The notes under the pieces: model-generated | What the model was told of the DNA's origin: nothing | The model's database searches: none | What the model saw: only the letters and a program-made list of their open reading frames with translations | Shown here: one piece after another, positions 6,216 through 8,233 of the stretch | Layout of the letters: every line of letters begins with the position of its first letter | Numbering within the stretch: the first letter of the stretch is position 1 | DNA from: WFZT01 sp964398355 | GTDB lineage: Bacteria; Hydrothermota; Hydrothermia; B15-G9; WFZT01 | NCBI GenBank assembly: GCA_964398355.1 | Contig: CAYNMM010000115.1 | Coordinates: 1 to 8,233, forward strand | DNA length: 8,233 nucleotides | Direction: 5' to 3' | Translations under genes and position numbers: made by a program

Positions 6216-7826
6216 ATGGGATCCTTATATTTAAATAGACTGAAAACTCATGAAAAAGAAGAATTAATAAAAAAATTGTGGGATCTCCAAAATCACAAGT
6301 GTTTTATATGTGAAGAAGAAATAGATTTGGAAATTCACAAAAATAATATAGATATAGACCACGTAATACCTTTAAAATTAGGTGGAAAGGATGACCCTTC
6401 AAATTTTGCTATAACTCATTCTTCTTGCAATCGTTCAAAACAGGATTCAGATCTTCGTATAGCAAGAATTCTTTATAAGTTCACTAAAATAGCGGAAAGA
6501 ACACTTAAAGAAAAAGGAACTTCTCCAAATCTTGGTGATATCTTTGCTGAATATGATGGTGCGAAATATAGGTTAAAATTTAAAATAGAGGGAGATAAGA
6601 TCAAATTTTCATTTCCCGAAAAAGGCGATAATACCATTTATGAGTATCCCATTTTTGAAGATAAGATTAGTGGTTTTAAATACTTCTTTGCCTTATTTCC
6701 TATAGAATATTTACATCATGACGAAAGAATAAATCCTCGTTCTATTGGGAAAAATATTTCCAAATTAATTAAAGAGTTTTTCCTTAAACGTCCTCAATTA
6801 CACATCACACTGGGATATATTATTACAAACAATGGAGAATCAGAGATAAAAGTCTTTGATGGCCAGCATAAAGCGGCTGCTCAAGTTTTGCTTGGAGTAA
6901 AAGAACTCCCCGTTAGAGTTTTTGTTGACCCTGATTTAGATGTCTTACTTACAACAAATACAAATGCAGGTACGACATTAAGACAAGTCGCTTTTGATAA
7001 ATCTGTACAAAGACATCTTGGAAGTGCACTTTACATCGAAAGAGTTGAAAGGTACAAAAAGGAACGTGGATTATCTGAAGATGATTATAGCTTCTCTGAA
7101 GCTGATTTAGTTAAATACTTCAAAGGAGAATCCCGAGAGATGAAAAGATACATCCTAGATGCTATAAGAGATTGGATCACCCATAATCCTGACAATAAGT
7201 TGAAAGATTTTATAGATTTTGGAGGGAGAGCTAAAGAGAAACCATTATCTTATAGTACAATCGAAAAAACCTTTTACTCATTTTTCATATATAGGGATGC
7301 GCTACATACACCAATAAACTATAGATTAGAAGAGGGAGAAAATCCTAGGGAGCTTGAAAAACAGCAGATTCTTAAACTAATGAATATTATTGCTGAAGAG
7401 ATATACATTGGACGTTTTGATCCTGATATAGGAACGTATAGGATAGAAAACCGAATTCAAAAGGGTGAAAATATTCCTGAACCTCATTTGATTGCTTATA
7501 GAATGAGTAAAGAAGAGATTATATATAACTGGTTAAAATATATAGCACAAATCATAAAAAACTACTTTATAATGCAAGGAAAACCTATAGACGAAAACAA
7601 GTTATTTCAGTATAACTTTCCCGAACCACTTTGGGATAGAATAAGAATCTTTATTAGAAATCTTAGAGATCTGCCTATATGGGTAAACAAAGAATTATCT
7701 AATACAGTTTTTGGAGGTAAACAAAACTATGAATACTGGCAAACTATATTCGAAACAGGAAAAACTCCTCAAGGATTTCAAGTGCTACCTAATCCTATTA
7801 ACCTAATGGAGATGATTAAAGAATGA
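6216..7826 (+). CDS. HNH nuclease fused to a ParB/DndB-like DGQHK domain
   Basis: This is a 536-residue two-domain protein. The N-terminal HNH (beta-beta-alpha metal) nuclease domain spans about 18-78, with a CxxC knuckle at C29/C32, the catalytic pair D48-H49 (DIDHVIPL), GGKDDPSNF with N63, and HSSCN with C71-N72. H68 stands where many HNH proteins have the third zinc cysteine. From about 155 comes a domain related to the ParB/DndB group: FPIEYLHHDERINPRSIGKN, then the hallmark DGQHK at 215-219 with KAAA and ELPVRVFV after it. The last 250 residues are mostly helical and unrecognised. ParB-like DGQxR domains in type IV restriction proteins (GmrSD, SspE) and in DndB bind nucleotides or sense modified DNA, so a modification-dependent nuclease is inferred but not shown. 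The domain order is reversed from GmrSD and SspE, where HNH is C-terminal. The gene is AT-rich and bounded by attC-like sites. No membrane segment is evident. Confidence 0.75.
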   Translation: MGSLYLNRLKTHEKEELIKKLWDLQNHKCFICEEEIDLEIHKNNIDIDHVIPLKLGGKDDPSNFAITHSSCNRSKQDSDLRIARILYKFTKIAERTLKEKGTSPNLGDIFAEYDGAKYRLKFKIEGDKIKFSFPEKGDNTIYEYPIFEDKISGFKYFFALFPIEYLHHDERINPRSIGKNISKLIKEFFLKRPQLHITLGYIITNNGESEIKVFDGQHKAAAQVLLGVKELPVRVFVDPDLDVLLTTNTNAGTTLRQVAFDKSVQRHLGSALYIERVERYKKERGLSEDDYSFSEADLVKYFKGESREMKRYILDAIRDWITHNPDNKLKDFIDFGGRAKEKPLSYSTIEKTFYSFFIYRDALHTPINYRLEEGENPRELEKQQILKLMNIIAEEIYIGRFDPDIGTYRIENRIQKGENIPEPHLIAYRMSKEEIIYNWLKYIAQIIKNYFIMQGKPIDENKLFQYNFPEPLWDRIRIFIRNLRDLPIWVNKELSNTVFGGKQNYEYWQTIFETGKTPQGFQVLPNPINLMEMIKE

Positions 7827-7830
7827 GCAC

Positions 7831-7918
7831 GTCGGATAACAGCGGACATACGGTTACGCTTCGCTCCGCCAAAATTCGGCAAATCCGAACTTCGTATGTC
7901 CGGGGAACGTTAGGCGAC
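7831..7918 (+). other. Integron attC-like recombination site
   Basis: Beginning four bases after the HNH stop codon, this element has every expected attC part. The left core GTCGGATAAC (7831-7840) faces the right core GTTAGGCGAC (7909-7918), matching as an inverted repeat at eight of ten positions. The right heptamer GTTAGGC fits GTTRRRY, with exchange expected after its G. Inner arms CGGACATACG (7843-7852) and CGTATGTCCG (7893-7902) are a perfect 10-base inverted repeat. The spacers are unequal (AG against GGGAAC), as in real attC sites. The tip contains the common ACGCTTCGCTCCG and a further TTCGG/CCGAA hairpin (7875-7889). The span from heptamer to heptamer is 82 bases, within the normal range. 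The left heptamer GGATAAC deviates from RYYYAAC. It lacks a T-run, which argues against a terminator. Confidence 0.75.
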
Positions 7919-7920
7919 AT
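7909..7920 (+). repeat. Right copy of 12-base direct repeat flanking the HNH gene
   Basis: GTTAGGCGACAT is the partner of GTTAGGTGACAT at 6178-6189. It combines the right core of the attC-like site with the first bases of the next unit. Confidence 0.6.
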
Positions 7921-7942
7921 ATCAATCAAAAGAGGTGTATAA

Positions 7943-8233
7943 ATGAAAGTAAAAATCATATCTCATAAAAACATAAAAGACAACAAATATTGGATTGTGG
8001 GATATTCAAAATTGTCGGATTATTTAGAAGCTGTTAATAGAGATACTGAAAATAAATTTAACTTTGAAGTACAACGCAAAATTGTAAGAAATATATACTT
8101 AGATAAAATTTTAGATACGTTGAAAAATTTTGAGCCTATCCCATTTATTACACTTACTGTATCTTTTAACGAAGAGGATGCGGATATACAAATCGACAAA
8201 ACTATTGAAATAGATAATAATTTTAATATATTA
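7943..8233 (+). CDS. N-terminal part of a probable DGQHR/DndB-like protein
   Basis: This is an open frame of 97 codons that is still open at the window edge, so the gene is incomplete only because the window ends. AGAGGTG (7931-7937) lies five bases before the ATG, and the attC-like site ends 24 bases upstream. The layout KYWIVGYSKLSDYLEAV, then FEVQRK, then a helix (NIYLDKILDTLKNF) and a strand (PFITLTVSF) is what I know from the start of DGQHR-family proteins. There, a QR motif and a repeated helix-strand precede the DGQHR motif. That motif itself would lie beyond the window, so this is an inference from pattern. The DNA is strongly AT-rich like the HNH gene. It may be the partner of the HNH-DGQHK protein or a separate cassette. 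Confidence 0.45.
   Translation, partial: MKVKIISHKNIKDNKYWIVGYSKLSDYLEAVNRDTENKFNFEVQRKIVRNIYLDKILDTLKNFEPIPFITLTVSFNEEDADIQIDKTIEIDNNFNIL

Noticed and set aside
6216..7826. Calling the large gene GmrSD, SspE or DndB.
   Set aside because: The motif is DGQHK and not DGQQR, HNH is N-terminal and not C-terminal, and DndB has no HNH domain. Only a distant relationship is supportable.
7831..7918. The palindrome after the HNH gene as a Rho-independent terminator.
   Set aside because: The stem has a long structured tip and no following T-run, while all attC parts are present in the correct order.
5563..8233. Integrative element with an attachment site in tRNA-Asn.
   Set aside because: No direct repeat of the tRNA 3' end and no tyrosine or serine integrase is visible in the window.
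1..8233. CRISPR array or insertion sequence.
   Set aside because: No regularly spaced repeats, transposase motif or terminal inverted repeats were seen.

Overview
The window comes from a bacterial chromosome. NusB and RimO are bacterial proteins, most starts have good Shine-Dalgarno sequences, both promoters near the tRNA are sigma70-like, and the tRNA encodes its own CCA. The phylum cannot be fixed from this sequence. It splits into two unlike halves.

Positions 7-5300 hold a tightly packed, probably single-transcript operon on the minus strand. In order of transcription it encodes an unidentified 580-residue Rossmann-fold protein, histidinol-phosphate aminotransferase (hisC), NusB, a calcineurin-like metallophosphoesterase, and the ribosomal protein S12 methylthiotransferase RimO. 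Every junction overlaps (1, 34, 4 and 1 bases). A good promoter lies at 5431-5460, with a leader of about 125 bases. Back to back with it, a second promoter (5467-5495) drives tRNA-Asn(GTT) on the plus strand at 5511-5586. This half is ordinary housekeeping DNA; one counted line (2041-2100) is 42% GC.

Beyond the tRNA the character changes. The DNA is much more AT-rich (counted lines: 6241-6300 27% GC, 7501-7560 22% GC), and the genes are on the plus strand. Each start is preceded by a GTTRRRY heptamer, a 10-11 base gap and CAAAAG. A strong integron attC-like element sits just after the stop of the large gene (7831-7918). A weaker attC-like structure precedes that gene (6096-6187). The best reading is a short run of integron gene cassettes without a visible integrase: a 68-residue unknown protein, a 536-residue HNH nuclease fused to a ParB/DndB-like DGQHK domain, and the first 97 codons of another protein that looks like the N-terminus of a DGQHR/DndB-like protein.

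The main discovery candidate is this accessory half. It carries two adjacent genes of apparent DGQHR/DndB type, one with a fused N-terminal HNH nuclease, in cassette-like units beside a tRNA gene. DNA-modification-linked defence is the obvious hypothesis, but no function is demonstrated by the sequence. The second gene runs off the window, so the system is only partly visible.
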